Of a stretch of 64,000 nucleotides of DNA, positions 23,401 through 38,400 are shown piece after piece. The translations under genes and the position numbers were made by a program. The stretch is from Epiperipatus broadwayi. Taxonomy: Eukaryota; Onychophora; Udeonychophora; Euonychophora; Peripatidae. The stretch covers positions 15,560,935 through 15,624,934 of the forward strand of contig JAQFVV010012402.1 in the NCBI GenBank assembly GCA_028023455.1, read 5' to 3'. The first letter of the stretch is position 1. Each line of letters opens with the position of its first letter. Below the pieces are notes generated by a model that had not been told where the DNA came from, searched no databases, and saw only the letters and a list, made by a program, of their open reading frames with translations.

Positions 23401-26400
23401 AATAGCCTAAAGCATATATATATATTGTAACCATATGTTTTGGCTCAAAGATAGTAGGTTTTATCCAGTGGATAAATGTGTAAAATTTTAAATTTTAATT
23501 GGTAATAATTTGTTAAGATATTGAACATCAATGTGTAGAGACTAGTTATAGAGTGAAATGCTTGTGGATTATAATTTTCCCACTAAGGAAAAGCTCATTA
23601 AAAGAAATATCTTAAGAGGTGATGATGGTCTTGACTGATTGTGAGACACTGGAAAGTCTGATAGAGGAGATATAAATCCCATAAACATTTATCACATGTT
23701 CCAGTGGCAGCTATTTCAAATATTTTAATAGTATTAAAATATGATTGGCAAGCATAAAAATATTTAACACTTTATTTTATTGGTATTGTTAAACAATAAT
23801 TAAAAACAAACAATAAAATCAATTTATAATTCTTTTAAATTTTCTTATAAACAATCTTTAAATATACTATATTTTAATGTAAATTGAAATGCATCAGTCT
23901 AGATGATTCTCACTAGAGGGATCAAACTTAATTTATTCACATTTTACAGTGATTGGCCCATAATAGAACCAATCCTGCCAGATAATACAAAGTATATAAT
24001 ATAAAAGTTTGTAGGGGGGGAGGGGTACTACTAAAAAAAAAGGTAAATGGAACAAGTCTACAACTCCACTTCTGAAGTAAAATAAAAGAAATAAGCTAGA
24101 AAATAATATTTTTTTTAAAAAATTAATTGGAACAAAATTTCATAGATAGATGGATTTGAATACTATGGAGTAAACTCAATAACCCTGTGAAAATCTCTAC
24201 CCTACTTTCCATCGAGCTTAGATTCTTAACTTTGCCTACTGATTAGATTCTTAACTTTGCCTACTGAAGGAAACACTGGAAGGACCGCTATTTGTATAAG
24301 TATTTGCCAAAATTTACTATTTGGAACGGAAAATAATCCCAGAAAATGTAAGCATTTATTTTGTCTTCTTTATTTTAACCAATTATCAGAACTAGTCATA
24401 ACACAAAAGTTATTTAGACTGAAGATAAAAAAAAGATTAAAGTATTTTAATTTTCGCGCTGTTATTAATTCAGCATTAAGCAGAAAAATCCGTTTGCGTA
24501 TAAATTCGGTAAAGGTTTACTTTAGCGACCACAGCATAAAAATCATGTTCGCCCTCTAGTTTTCAAAATTAGAAGTAAATTATTATTCGAAAATCTTACG
24601 CATACTACTATATTACAATTACATAAATAATTTATTAAAATATAAAAGATAATAAAAAAATATTTACCATTTTAAAGAAGTTGAAATAATTACACTAGTT
24701 TAATTAAAATAATTAGTTTAAATTATTTGAAACTTAAGAATTTAAACTATCGACATTTATAACTTAAGAATTTAAACTATCTCGATGGTTCTCGGCGAAA
24801 TAGATGACAATGGGGAGCCATTAGTCGTCGAAATCGAAGAAACGTATTATTTCCACAGAAAATACCACAGCGGGACTATACATAGAGGGCATTGGGTCTT
24901 TGGTGGTATTGAACGAGGGTCAATGAAGTGCTTCTTGGCAGAAGTTGCGGATAGAACGGCTGGCACATTGGAGGCCCTAATCCAGCGGTACATTTTACCA
25001 GGGATTCGCATAATTTCAGATGACTGGGCTGCGTACAATAATATCAGCAGATTTAGCAATGGGGTGTACATGCATTCTCCAACTTCCTACTATGCATAGG
25101 GCATAATTGTGCTTAAAAAGGTAAATGATTTTATTTTTATTATCTTTTACGTTTTAATTAATAAATATTTACTGTAATTGTAATATAGGAGCAGATACGT
25201 AAGATTTTAGTTCTAATTTTAAAAACTAGATGGCGAATATGCCCTGGTCGCTAAAGTAAACCTTTACCTAAATTAATATTTCAAGAAAATATTCTAAATC
25301 ATTTTAAGAAATAATGAAGAAATTAAAATTTCACTTTAAATCATATAAAGTAATTAGTTGGAAAAAAAAAGTACATAAAATATTTCTTATGTCATTGGGA
25401 AGAGACATCGTCTGCTTTGAAATTTCCCGGAAAGTAATCAGTCACGTATATATATTCGTAATAACTGCTTAATATTAAATCAATTCTATTTAACATTCTT
25501 AATATGAAATAAATTGCCAATAATAATAGTGAATAAAGAAATATTGATTTTTTTTTCTTGATTATACAACATAAAAGGTAATAATATTTTAAGTGTTTAA
25601 AATTACCCAGATTATTTAAGATTGTGACAATTACTGTGGACGAGAAAAACAAAGTAAACAAAATCCATAAATGATTTAAAAGTTTATTTTCAAAGATCGT
25701 ATTAAACTGATTATAATTGTGCTACATTTGGAAAATATATATATTACATATTAATTAAAATGAAAAACAAAATTCATAAATGATTTAAAAGTTTATTTTC
25801 AAAGATCGTAATAAACTGATTATAATTGTGCTACATTTGAAAAGAAAATATATGTTACATATTAATTAAAATCGCTTAGAAGATCGCATTTATTTATCGT
25901 TAGTAAATAACTTGCAACGTGATAATATTTTAAATGGTTTTAAAATCACCCAGATTATTTAAGAATATAACAGATCTTCGCGCAGATGAAAGAAAAAAAA
26001 AGAAGAAAAACAAAAATAGACAAATCGATATATATAAATTAAACCTATTTAAATGACTTATTCTCGAAAATGTTTTAATATCGCTTCAGTATGCTTACAT
26101 TAGTACACAAACCGATAAAGGATTTCTATTGCCATTGGAGAAATGTTTGAATTTTGTCTGAAGATGTTAATATTAAACCGGATAACCAAAATATATATAT
26201 TACTCAGGAAAGTTTACTTATCATATCCGTTTTCATATTGTTTTACTTATAAGAACGAATCAAACTTCGATAAAGTCCAATGGTAGAAGATGTAATGATT
26301 GTTTAGTTTGTTAATTGCTATATATAATATTGTAATGCGTTTTTTTTATGTGTGTGTTATTCAGGTATTAAGTTTTTTTTATATATATCTATACCAGGGT

Positions 26401-29400
26401 GTAAGATATATTAAGTGATGAGGTAGCGGTGTATAAAGTATATACATTTATTATCCATATTTATATTATTTTCCCAATGAAGGGAAAGCATAATGGTAAA
26501 TATTATTTATCTGGTCCAAAAGAGAAATGTTTATCTCTTCCACTGTTAAAACAGATGTTAATATTATATCGAGGAGGGGAACAAATAGATCCAAACTGGT
26601 CAAAAAGATACACATAATGATACCATTGTTCTATTATATAAAATAATTTAATAAGTATTTTTTTTTATTATTGCTTAATTTTGATTATGAACGAAATGTC
26701 CACTTTAAATACAAAATGTAATTTAATCCTCCTTGTTTATGTGTACATGGCTTGCTATAATAAAAGATATAATTATTGTTTTGAAATAATTAATGGTTAT
26801 TTTACTGATATTGGTGGTCTGTTTATAAAACACTGACAGTTTCTGCAATGTGCAATAGAATATTTATGTTTCCACTTAGATTAGTGTTGTTTTACCTTGC
26901 TATTGTATTGATCAGAATTTGTGATAGATTTTAGGATGAGTTTGGGCTACATATAAAAGCCTTAGATATAATAATAATTAATATTGTACATGGGATGATA
27001 GAGAATTCCCGATTGTGATTAATATGAGAGGATGATATTGTTGGGGCTGATTAAAAGTTAGTGCTTAGAGCATAGTTATGCCTAAAAGAGGTAGATCCTA
27101 TGGTCTGAATTCTGTTTTCCAGTGGAGAGGCACTGCCCACACTTTTATACCTATGAAAAGGTATCAGAATTGGCCATATTCTTATACAACTATTATGTTG
27201 TTGCTTGATATACAACTATCATGTTGTTTTGTAAAGTCTCCTTTATTTAGATCCCTCAAGAAGTTAGAGTTAGTTTTCCACCGTGTATGGTGAAGATTAG
27301 TATTCATAATCCAATGGCAAGGATAAAATAAGTCAGCTTAAGGGACACTTGTATATCCATAGTGTTTGTTTAATTGGGATAGTGTCTTAATGATGATGTG
27401 TTATCTTCGTCAGTTTGTAAATAGACCAACCAAAACTTACTAGTATTTGTAGAACTTCTACATAAAAGAGCAAGGTGTGTACATGGACAATGTGGATTGG
27501 TTTTCAACAAGTAGGTATTTACTGATGAATTATTAAAACCAGTTAAATAATAAATAGTTAAGTTGTGGACCTAGTGAATGTTTTTGGTGTCATGTGTGCA
27601 TTTAACTGATGATGTTTGCCCCACATCAATGCAATGAATTTTTTTTTATATATATAATAAATTATTACTTGTATTGGAGTGTGATAATTGCCCTTATCAT
27701 ATTCCAATAACTCAAACAGCTACAGTTGGATATAATAAATTGTAATTTAGAGGTTTTTTTTTTTTATATTTAAAAGTTGTGTATATCCAAAGGATATTAA
27801 TACATTTTGTTTGCAATTTCAATGCTAAGATAGCTCAAATAAGTTTAACTATCTTAGTCTACCTGATAGAATAATAAAGAAACATATCCAAAAATGTTTG
27901 TCATATTAGTTGGTCATTACTTACCACATTATTAATTTCCACCCCTAATTTTGGAATGGATTTATCTTGTTTCGTGTAATGCGTCTAAAAGAGACTTGTA
28001 CATAATGTAAATAAATATTGTTGTGTTAAAATTTTATTTAGTCTTCAGTATTCTTATTGCTAATCAACACACCCACACATTATTATTGTTATTGCTATCG
28101 ACAGATCCTGTGCTTATAGTGAAATTGTCATCAATCAATATTGTAAAAGTCACTATATGTAGGTATATCAGAATAATTGTGTTAAGCCTTATAATTTATG
28201 GGTATATCTAGGGCATCCTAACTTAATAATTAAGCATAATAACCTAAAGAATGTTTGAAGTGATATACTAAAAGATTAAAAACCTAATATTGGTTTGATC
28301 AGTTCATTTGAATCCACAGATCTATCATTCACTGGTCTCGGTCACCTTGTTTCTAATTAATGGAGAAAGAAAGTTGGAAAGCTATTGCATTTAGCTATTG
28401 AAAAATTACTCTTACTTATTGAAGCTTAAAGTTGAGCATAGTTAGGGAATTTATAGAATTTATTTGAAATTATTGAATATTGTTTAGTAATTCAATTCAG
28501 TATTAAGAGCTATTTTGTGTGTGGTATGCTTGGGTAGTGGCAAAATCCCTCTCATTGACCCAAGTGTATCTTGTATATCACCCTTTAAGTAATATGAACC
28601 CTGAGAAGAATAAATTATATTAATTTGTAGTGTAGAATCAAAAGTTTATAATAGATTTTAAATTTAGTTGTTTATTATAGTTGGATTGGATTTAGGAACA
28701 TTCATTGGTTTGTAAAAGTCAATTAAATATTAAAATATTAGTTGCTTCTTTATCTGAAACATATATAGTTTATTTTGACTTTATAGTGGATATTCTGGTT
28801 TTGCTGAGCTTTAAGTCCATAATTGATTTAATTGTTCCATTATCATTTAATTTAATACCGAAATTTAGAGTTCTGTGCATAATCTTTCATCATCATCATT
28901 TCTCTCATCTGTCATTTTAATCTTTCTTTATTCTCTTTTTTCATCCTAATTCACTCATCATTCATTAGCTCTTATTCCATTCTCATCTTAATCATCCATT
29001 AACTCTTACACATCTTCATTCTCAGACTCATTTTATTTATTATTTAATTATTACTTATTTTCATCATTCAGTTAATCATTTACACCCTCACTTACTTATT
29101 GCCTAATTTATATTTCTAATTTCATATTCATTCCATCGATCTAATTATTATTTATTTATTAGTTTGACAAATACGAAGTTTATTTTATAATTTTATGTTT
29201 GTTTGCTGGTTTGTGGATTTTGAGGCTAGCTTGATCAGAAATTATTAATCCACCTCATGATCTTCTCTCAGATTATAGTTTCATGTGAGCTTAGCCAATA
29301 AAGAAATCATCTTTGGTTTATCATGTAAATTGGACTAGTTAGATTAGTGAGAAAGGCAATTGGGATTATGGCACTTAGAAATGTGTAGGCCTGATTGTCC

Positions 29401-32400
29401 AATGATCAGAGGAGAAGGTTACAATATATATATAAATGAAGATGTTTATATAAATATAATTTTCAGTTTCACCTGTTTGTGTGTTTTTCTTGTATTATTA
29501 TAACACCAACATTTTAGTTGGAGTTTATCTGCCATTAAGTAGTACTGCAGCACAAAAAAACTACAGACCACCTGCCATATAATAATTCAATTGTTCATTA
29601 TTTCATGCAAGACAAAAATTAAATTCAAAGAGGAAATAGTAGTAATAGATGGAATTGATGATGTTATCCTTTATAACTGTTTTCCATAAGGATAGAAGCT
29701 CTGCTGTCTCTTCAAATTTGCTAATGCAATCATATTTTTTAAAATAAAATTTGTATGAATTCTCTAATTATTTTCTGGCACTGTACATTGCAGAATAAGA
29801 GTTTAATATTGGAAAAATTTATATTATATCCATCTCTTCTAACACTGATGCCATGATTTCTTATACCAATGTTAACACAGTGAAACAATGATCAGTAGCT
29901 TATAGCATTCATTCTACATGTTTTGGATAATGGCCATAATATAAATTTCATCAATATTAAAACCTTATCCAGATGCAACTCATACTACTAAATTGAAAAG
30001 TTTTCATTCAAAAGGGAAATTTTTATAAATGATATTAATCAAAAATAAAAACTATCAAATAAATTCTTATTACCATCCCCTCTTTTAATTTAAATTTTAT
30101 ATTGAATGAAATAATCAAAGCTAAATCAAGCAAAAGATGCGAACTGTAGTCTAATTTCTGACCATAACAATAACTTACTACCCACTAATAAATCCAACAT
30201 ATATATAATTTGCCTAATTTAATATTTATTCATGTATTTATTAAATTAGAAAAGTTTTTAAAAATATATATAACTTCAATAAAATGTAAAATATAGAATA
30301 TATTTAATTAATTTTTTAAAATAAATTATCTAATGTTTTTTTAAAAAAATATGTATATATATTAGATCAATCAATATTCAAACGTACTAAAATATTTAAC
30401 TAGTATAAACATTTTTTATATAGTTGCTTACCTAGTAGCTTCATCTAATAAAAGTATTTTTGGATTCTAAAATAAATAAAAAATTTAAATAACATTAAGA
30501 TGTGAATATATTTTTTTATGTTTGGGAGAAAAGATTACAACTAAAACTATTTTTAGTTTTTAATGTAAAAACTTTTAAATTTTTTAAGTTTTATTCATTT
30601 ATATGCTAAAAATAGCGTATTTATTATAAAATTATATACAGAGAATAAATTATATATATACATGCATAACAAAAACATATATACATACAGATGAAACATT
30701 AAAAAAATGGAATATTTAGTAGATATATACTCAGCATAATTAACAGTAATGAATGTTAAGCCTAACTGATACATAATTATAAAATCTGTGTTGTAGTGCT
30801 TCAATCATATTTTCAATTAAGTTTTTATAAAACTACATAAGAGTAAAAAAATTTTACGACATGTTTTGTAATTATTAGCCATATAAGTGCAGATTTTCAG
30901 TTAATGAAGATTTGATCAATAGATATCACCAATATATATATATAAATAGACATTAAATATTTATTAATTTACAAATCAGTTAATACCTTGAGTAATGCCC
31001 TTGCTATAGCGATTCTTTGCTTTTGTCCTCCTGTTAAATATATATTAAAAAAAAAAAAATCAGATACATATATTACATATTATATTGACATTACAGTACT
31101 TTTTATTTATTTATACAAATTCTCACCTGATAACATTATTCCTCTTTCACCTACTAAAGTATCAAATTTGTCTGGAAAACTATTAATAAAATTAAAGGCA
31201 TTTGCTTTTTTAGCAACATCGATTAGATGCTGGGTTCCTACAGATAAAGAATCAGAAGCTCCATAAACAATATTTTCAGCAATACTGCAGGAAAATAATA
31301 TAGGTTCCTAAAAATGAGATAAATCATAATACTAATATCAAATTATAAAATAACATTTATTAAAAAATTAACAATTTTTACTAATATTTTTTATAAATAT
31401 AACTTAGATATATTTCAATTTCACAAGTATGTGTTAATATATATATTTAAATTTAAAAAGAAAAACAAAATACAATTATTTGTCTACATAGCTGGTTTAA
31501 TATTTCAACCAGAAGTCTGGTTTTCATCAGAAAATACAGTTAAATGATATTACACAATCTGATAATAAACAAATAATTGTATTTTGATTTTTGTTTATTT
31601 ATATATTTCTTTTACTTAATTTATATATTTTTTATTGTTTTTACATAAATAATTAGCGAGTAAAAATACTTTAAAAATAGGTGGTTATTAATACAAAACA
31701 AGAATGGTTTAATAAATAATTTGAGCATAAAGTAATTGATGGTTTTGAATTAAAAAAGACAGACATTAATCATAAGAGTCATAATTATATTATCAATCAA
31801 TTATTACAGTATCCAACCAAAAACGACCAATTCTGGAGTAATAAAACACATTAAAATTGAAAAACTAAATTAACATTATAATTTGAATAAAGTTAATCAA
31901 TGTAATTGTTACTGCATTTTGTTTCTTAAGATATTTTTACCTACGAATCACATAAGATATAATTCTATATTGGAAAATTTAAAAAAATAATATTACACTG
32001 TTATTTATTATATCTGCATAAGAGAAATAGATATGATAGTATTAGAGATTAATCTGTTCATAGTTTTACATGTTTCCAACTGTCTCTAATCTTTTGTTAT
32101 TATAACTTTTGAACATTTAGTTATATTTTCATTTGTATTATCTTTTCTTTCTTGTTCTTCCTGTTTTTATTTTTTTTTTATCTTCCACAGATCCTTACAA
32201 CAGAATTGTCATAGTTCATTTTCATTTCATAATTATTTCAAAACTAATTACTAATAGTACATGCATAGAACTTTTTTTTATACAGGTAAACAACACAATA
32301 AAAACATGGCTGTTTTAGAATTACATATTAGATAGGATTAATAAATGCATTAATAACTGATTCTAAACAACTGGAAGAATCTTTGAAATTAAAATATTGA

Positions 32401-35400
32401 GGATTAGCATAACAAATAGCCAAATTATTAAACTGTAGTATATCAAAATAATCCAAACAGTTTAAAACATTGTAATTAATGTTGTCAATAAAGTAACTAA
32501 ATTCACTACAAACCATTTTGTATAGTAGGTATTTATTTACAATAATCATCTTTCAATAAAAATATGAATAATCATAACCATTCATTATTAGTTAACTATT
32601 ATATTTCATTTAATTTTAGATATTCTTTGTACAAATGCAAAATAATCTTTCACCATTTTCTATTATTGATTTATTTTTACATTTCAAATAAACAGTTCCA
32701 AACCTAATTAATTAAAATGTATTTTGAAAGATAATATCTGCAACAATATTCAAAATATAAAAAATCAGTATTTAATTATATATATATTGTTATTTTAAAT
32801 AAGAGATTTCAAATTCATTGATTTTAGTAATCAAGATATTATTCTTAAATATCTATAAAAAAGTGTTACCTGACTCACTGTTCCAATATTATGTCTTAAC
32901 CAAGCAGGATTTAAATTAGTAATATCATAACCATCAAGAAGAATTTTGCCTAAAATAAAATTAATAAAAATTTTTAGTATATAAATTAATTTTAATTAAA
33001 TGTCTTTTATATTCTCATTAATGTAATAAATCTAAAACAGACGATAAAAATATTTAAAATTTAATTACTAATAATAAAATTGTATAAATACAAAATAAAT
33101 ACCTGCATCTGGATTGTAAAAGCGTAAAAGTAATGCAGCTAATGTTGATTTCCCACTTCCACTGGCACCAACTACTGCCATAACTGATGCTGCAGGCACT
33201 ACCAGATTGAGACTATTGAAAATAAAAGCATCTTTACGAGTGGGATAACTAAAGGATACATCTCTAAACTCAATAATTCCTCTGATCTCTGAAGAAGGAG
33301 TGACTCCATCTAAAAAATAAATGTTTACAGTTAATAAATAAATTAAAGATTAATATAAAGAGCAAAAAGGAATAAAACCTAAATTACACCTACATATAAT
33401 CACTTTAATTCAAAATTAAGATAGCAAACATTATTCTGCAGACAATTCCTGTAAACAAGATGGTGCCAAATAGGTATCCATTTTAATTTAAAGAATAACA
33501 TAGTGATAGACATAAATAACAATGGTTTGGATTTGATATGGGATAGTCTCCTTTATAAGCCATATTTGGGTCATTGTAAACTAAAAATTCTCACTTCTCC
33601 TTTCTAAAAGTTGAAGACCTAAAAGAAAAGAATAGCCATCATGAAGCACATTAGTGACTTCCAATTGTTATCATAAAAACATCCAGATGAATGTGAATTT
33701 TAAAAAAAAATTAAAATGGAGAAAAAATATAGCAAACTTTTAACTAGCATGCACAAAAATTGTAGGGCAACTTCTGTGTAACTATAAATAATCCTTAAAA
33801 TTAAACACATACAAATTAAACAATATATCTTCTACATGCTCTCCATTTTATTTAAAATTTTTCTCATTGATCAAACTTTTCAAGCATAATGTTTTCCATT
33901 CAGTTACAAATCATGTGATTATGACAGAGAAATGCAATATTAATTAGGAACTTATTATTTACTAATGTTAAACAGCTTTCAGACATAAGAACAAAATAAG
34001 AAAAACAAACTGCTGTGATTTTTTATCTTTAAATGGCTGCAGAATAAAAACAAACTGGTGTGTTTTTCATCCTTAGATTGGCAGCAGAATAAAGATCCCC
34101 CCCCCCCCATATCATAAAAAAAAAAAAGCATACTCATTGAGTAGATTTTCAGATAGTTTTTAGTATTTGGCATAATTTAGATAACTAACTGTGTGGTTTA
34201 TATATAAAATGTAATAATCAGATATTTTACGGTAATATCTCCACACTAAAACTCCAATATATTTATTTATTTATTTCTATACTTAGTGCTAAGTATAGAA
34301 ATAAATAAATATATTGGAGTTTTATTATGGAGATATCACCGTAAAATATCTGATTATTACATAATTTAGAATGGAAGTAAACTTATCTGTTGAGTCAAAA
34401 ATCATTCTGCGGTTATTGAATTAATTGTTTGCTTTGAATAATTCTTAAAATTCAGTTTTTAACTACTGTTTTGAGACAAAGCAATGAGTGCTTTGACAAT
34501 ATAGATCTGTTAATCTTTTAAGTCTATTATCAGTAAATTAACACTAGAGAATTAATTGACAACTACATAAAGTGGATTTGATATATTAAAATCTGACTCT
34601 CTAGAATTCCATGTGGTAATACATACACATGTATAGTACTTACTTTGATTAAAAAATATTTTGGCAGTATAAAGATCATTGAATTCATAAAATTTAATAT
34701 TCCTGGTTCACTTTTGCATTTCAATTTTGGGTGTCCAATCACATTTTCTTCATTTCTATTTCCAATGTTGACAAAACTTGCAGCCAAGTTTTGACAAATT
34801 CAGCTTATATCTAGTTCACAGAACTTATTAGATTTTCACAAATTCTAATTTGTATTTGTCAAGTATGATCTTCTCTAATAATAAAAGGTATATCATTTTT
34901 TTCAACGCTGTCCATGATTTGAATAACAGATAAAATATTTTTCTTATCTAAAATATTTTTCTTATCTAAAATCTTTCATTTCAGTTCATCTTATTTCAAT
35001 AAAGAAGCAATTCATTTTCATGTCTACGATATTAATTTTTTCTTGGCTCATATTCCAAGTTATGATTATCTTTTGTTTGGATTTCTTTTTTTTCAATACA
35101 ATGACATCAGCAATAATCCAACTAGATAGATTTAATTTAGCTATGGGTGAATAGCACTGGGAAATATCCTTTGCTTTTCATCAGAAAATCTGAAGGCCAT
35201 TTTCCATTATTTTGCTTCATTTGCTTTATTCTATTATTGATCACTTTTAGCACAATTAACAGATGTAGTTTATAATTATTTTCTCTCGAGCAGTTTGTTT
35301 TGCTTTTGATAATAACTAAAATCATTACCATCATCATCCACCTTAATGTCTGTTGCCCAAATATTATTCATAAATCATTAAGAAACATAAACAAAACAAA

Positions 35401-38400
35401 ACAAAACAATAAAGCAAGACAGATATTTTTTCTGAAAACAGTAAAAAGCTGAAAGATGAAGCTCAATATGGAAGAGGAAAATTGTTATGTTCTACATAAA
35501 AAGTTATAGGTGTGCTTGCTAAAAGTACAGCACTTGTAAAATAAATTTATATAATGTATGTAATATTTAAAACAGCATTACGCTGTTGCACTTGCGCTTT
35601 GAAGATTTTAACTATAAATGAATGAATACTAATACTCAACCACATGATAAAGACTTTATCATGTGGTTGAGTGTTAGTATTCATTCATTTATAGTTAAAA
35701 TCTTTAAAGCGCATGTGCAACAGCGTAATGCTGTTTTAAATATTACAGTTTACAAACATCGCGCTATATAAAAATGATTTATTTACATAATGTATGTAAT
35801 AAAATTACAGAGCAATGATATATGACATTTAGGGAGTTATGTTTAGTTTGGTATAATTAAAAAGACTTTGTTGAACTGAAATACATTTTAGAATCTATTA
35901 GTATACTTTTTTATTTACTGCATTTACAATTATTGTTAGAAGTGCAAGAGTATCAAATATAGTTTTTAAAAACATAATCAATAGATGAAAAATAATATAC
36001 CTGGTTATGGCATTTTGAGTTTGTCTAATCTAAAATCAGTATTTATATATAAGGGACTTAAACTCAGACTTTCAAGCTCCCTACAGTTTATCCACTCCAT
36101 CTTACACAACCAAGAGACATGACCACATTCATGTGAAAATGACAAATGATCTCCAATATAGGTATTTAGTGCTGAACCAGCACTCATCAGTTGGTTCAGA
36201 TCATCATCTTTCACACACACATACCATCAGTACTCAGTTTATATTAAGATAGCAAATCTTCAAACTTTAATGGACAATCTTCAATCTTCTCCACCCTCCA
36301 ACTCTTCAGCCATCCATATCATTAAAAATCTGAGATATACATACATATATATATATACTTCAAATAATAATTGTAATAATGCTCAAGGCTAAATGAATTT
36401 GAATGGTTTTTAATTATATATACACCTATATATATATATAAACATTACAAGCATAAAGCTAAACTAGTCAATATAAAATCAAAACTACCCCAAATCCAAA
36501 ATTAAACCAGACCAGCATAAAAATAATATAAAAAACACAACCTAAGGTTTCACTGCTACAAGCAGACTTCTCAAGTGTAAAGAACTACAAAAACTACACA
36601 ATATATATAATATTAAAAATTACCCACAAATCCATTCACTTCCCATCCACCCTTAATATTAAAAGAACTCTTAAATAAGTTAATTGCTTCAGAATAATAA
36701 ATTTTCAATAATAAAGACTCTTTAATTCTTCTTTTGATTTCATTTCTCTCAAAGAAGACAACCTTAGCTTCATCAAAATCAATAGTGGCCTGTATTTTTT
36801 TCATGGACATACAAAGCAGAACTAAGATATCTATTTTTAACTCTACTTTTATGAACCTTTATTCTTTCATTTAAACTCAAACTACTCTGACTTATGTAAA
36901 CCTTCTTACAAAATAAACAAGGAATAAAATATACTACACCAGGAATAGTTTTTCTATCAAAAACTTCTTTTGTATTATTTAATAAATTATTCAATGTAAC
37001 ACCCCTTTTCCAAGCAATTTTCTTATTTCCAAACAATATACTATTTCTACACACAATTTTATAAGAAGACAATTTAAATGGCAAAGAAATAAAATCATAT
37101 TTTTCTTTAACCTTTACATCCTTACAAATATTACTATTAAATAAAATACTTTTAACAAATTTATCAGAGTATCCAACACTCAAGTAATCTTTATAAAATT
37201 GATATTTCTGAAACAAAGCAACCCCACTAGAATTATTTAATTTAATATTTCTATGACAATAATTCCTTAAAGCAGCTACTTTATGAGATACAGACTGATA
37301 GCTATCAGGTTTAATTATAGATCTTAATTCTTTACTTTTAACTAAATGACTGCACAATAAACAATTAGTTTCTACATTTCTAATCACCAAAAGATCTAAA
37401 AATTTTAACTTACCAAAATCTAACCCCCCTCCTTCTAACACAAATTTTATAGAAGGATCAAAACAATTAAACTCATTTACAAATTCCTCAACTACAAATA
37501 AACAATCATCAACATATCTGACAAATAATTTTACATATAAACAATTCTTTTTAATAATAATTTCCTCTTCCATAAAACTAATATAAACTGAACATACTAA
37601 AGGAGAAATAATATAACCTATTATCCAACCTTCCTTAATCTTATAAAAATTACCTTTATAAGTAAAATACATAGAATCTTCCAATAACAAAAGCAAATCT
37701 TTAATTACCTTAATTTTATTTTTTGATAAAGAACTTTTCTTAATCAATACAGACAAAAGAACATCAATACTGCTTAACCTATTAACAGACTGATACATAT
37801 TTTCAATATCTAAACTTCCAAATACCCAATTACTTTCCATTTTAAAATTATTAATCTTATCAAAAGCCTCAAAAGAAGAAGAAACTGTGTACTGACCAAA
37901 ATCAACAAATTGTTTTAAAAAATTATTCAAGAATCTAGAAATACCCTCTACAACACTACCTGTAAAATCAAAAATAAATCTTAAAGGAAAACCATCTTTA
38001 TGAGTTTTAATATTCACAAACATCTTAGCTGATGTAAAATCATTAGGATAGTATTTTAAATAATCTACTCTATTAAAAATTTTTTTTTAAAATTAACCAT
38101 TTTCTTCATAATATCTATCAATTTTCTTTTAATCAAATTACCTGGATCTTTATCTAACAACATATATTTACCATTATTTAATTCTCTATCCATTTTCTCT
38201 TTGAATTCATCTCCTTTCATAATAACAAACCTACCAGCTTTGTCTTCACGAGAAATGATTACATCATTAGCAATTAACCTATTCTTAAGATGTTTAATTT
38301 CAGCAGGATTAATAACAAATTTTTCTTTCCTTTTTAAACTTTTATTCAAAATCGATTGAATACCAACTTTCTGCTCATCACTCAAATTACTAGATTCAAT

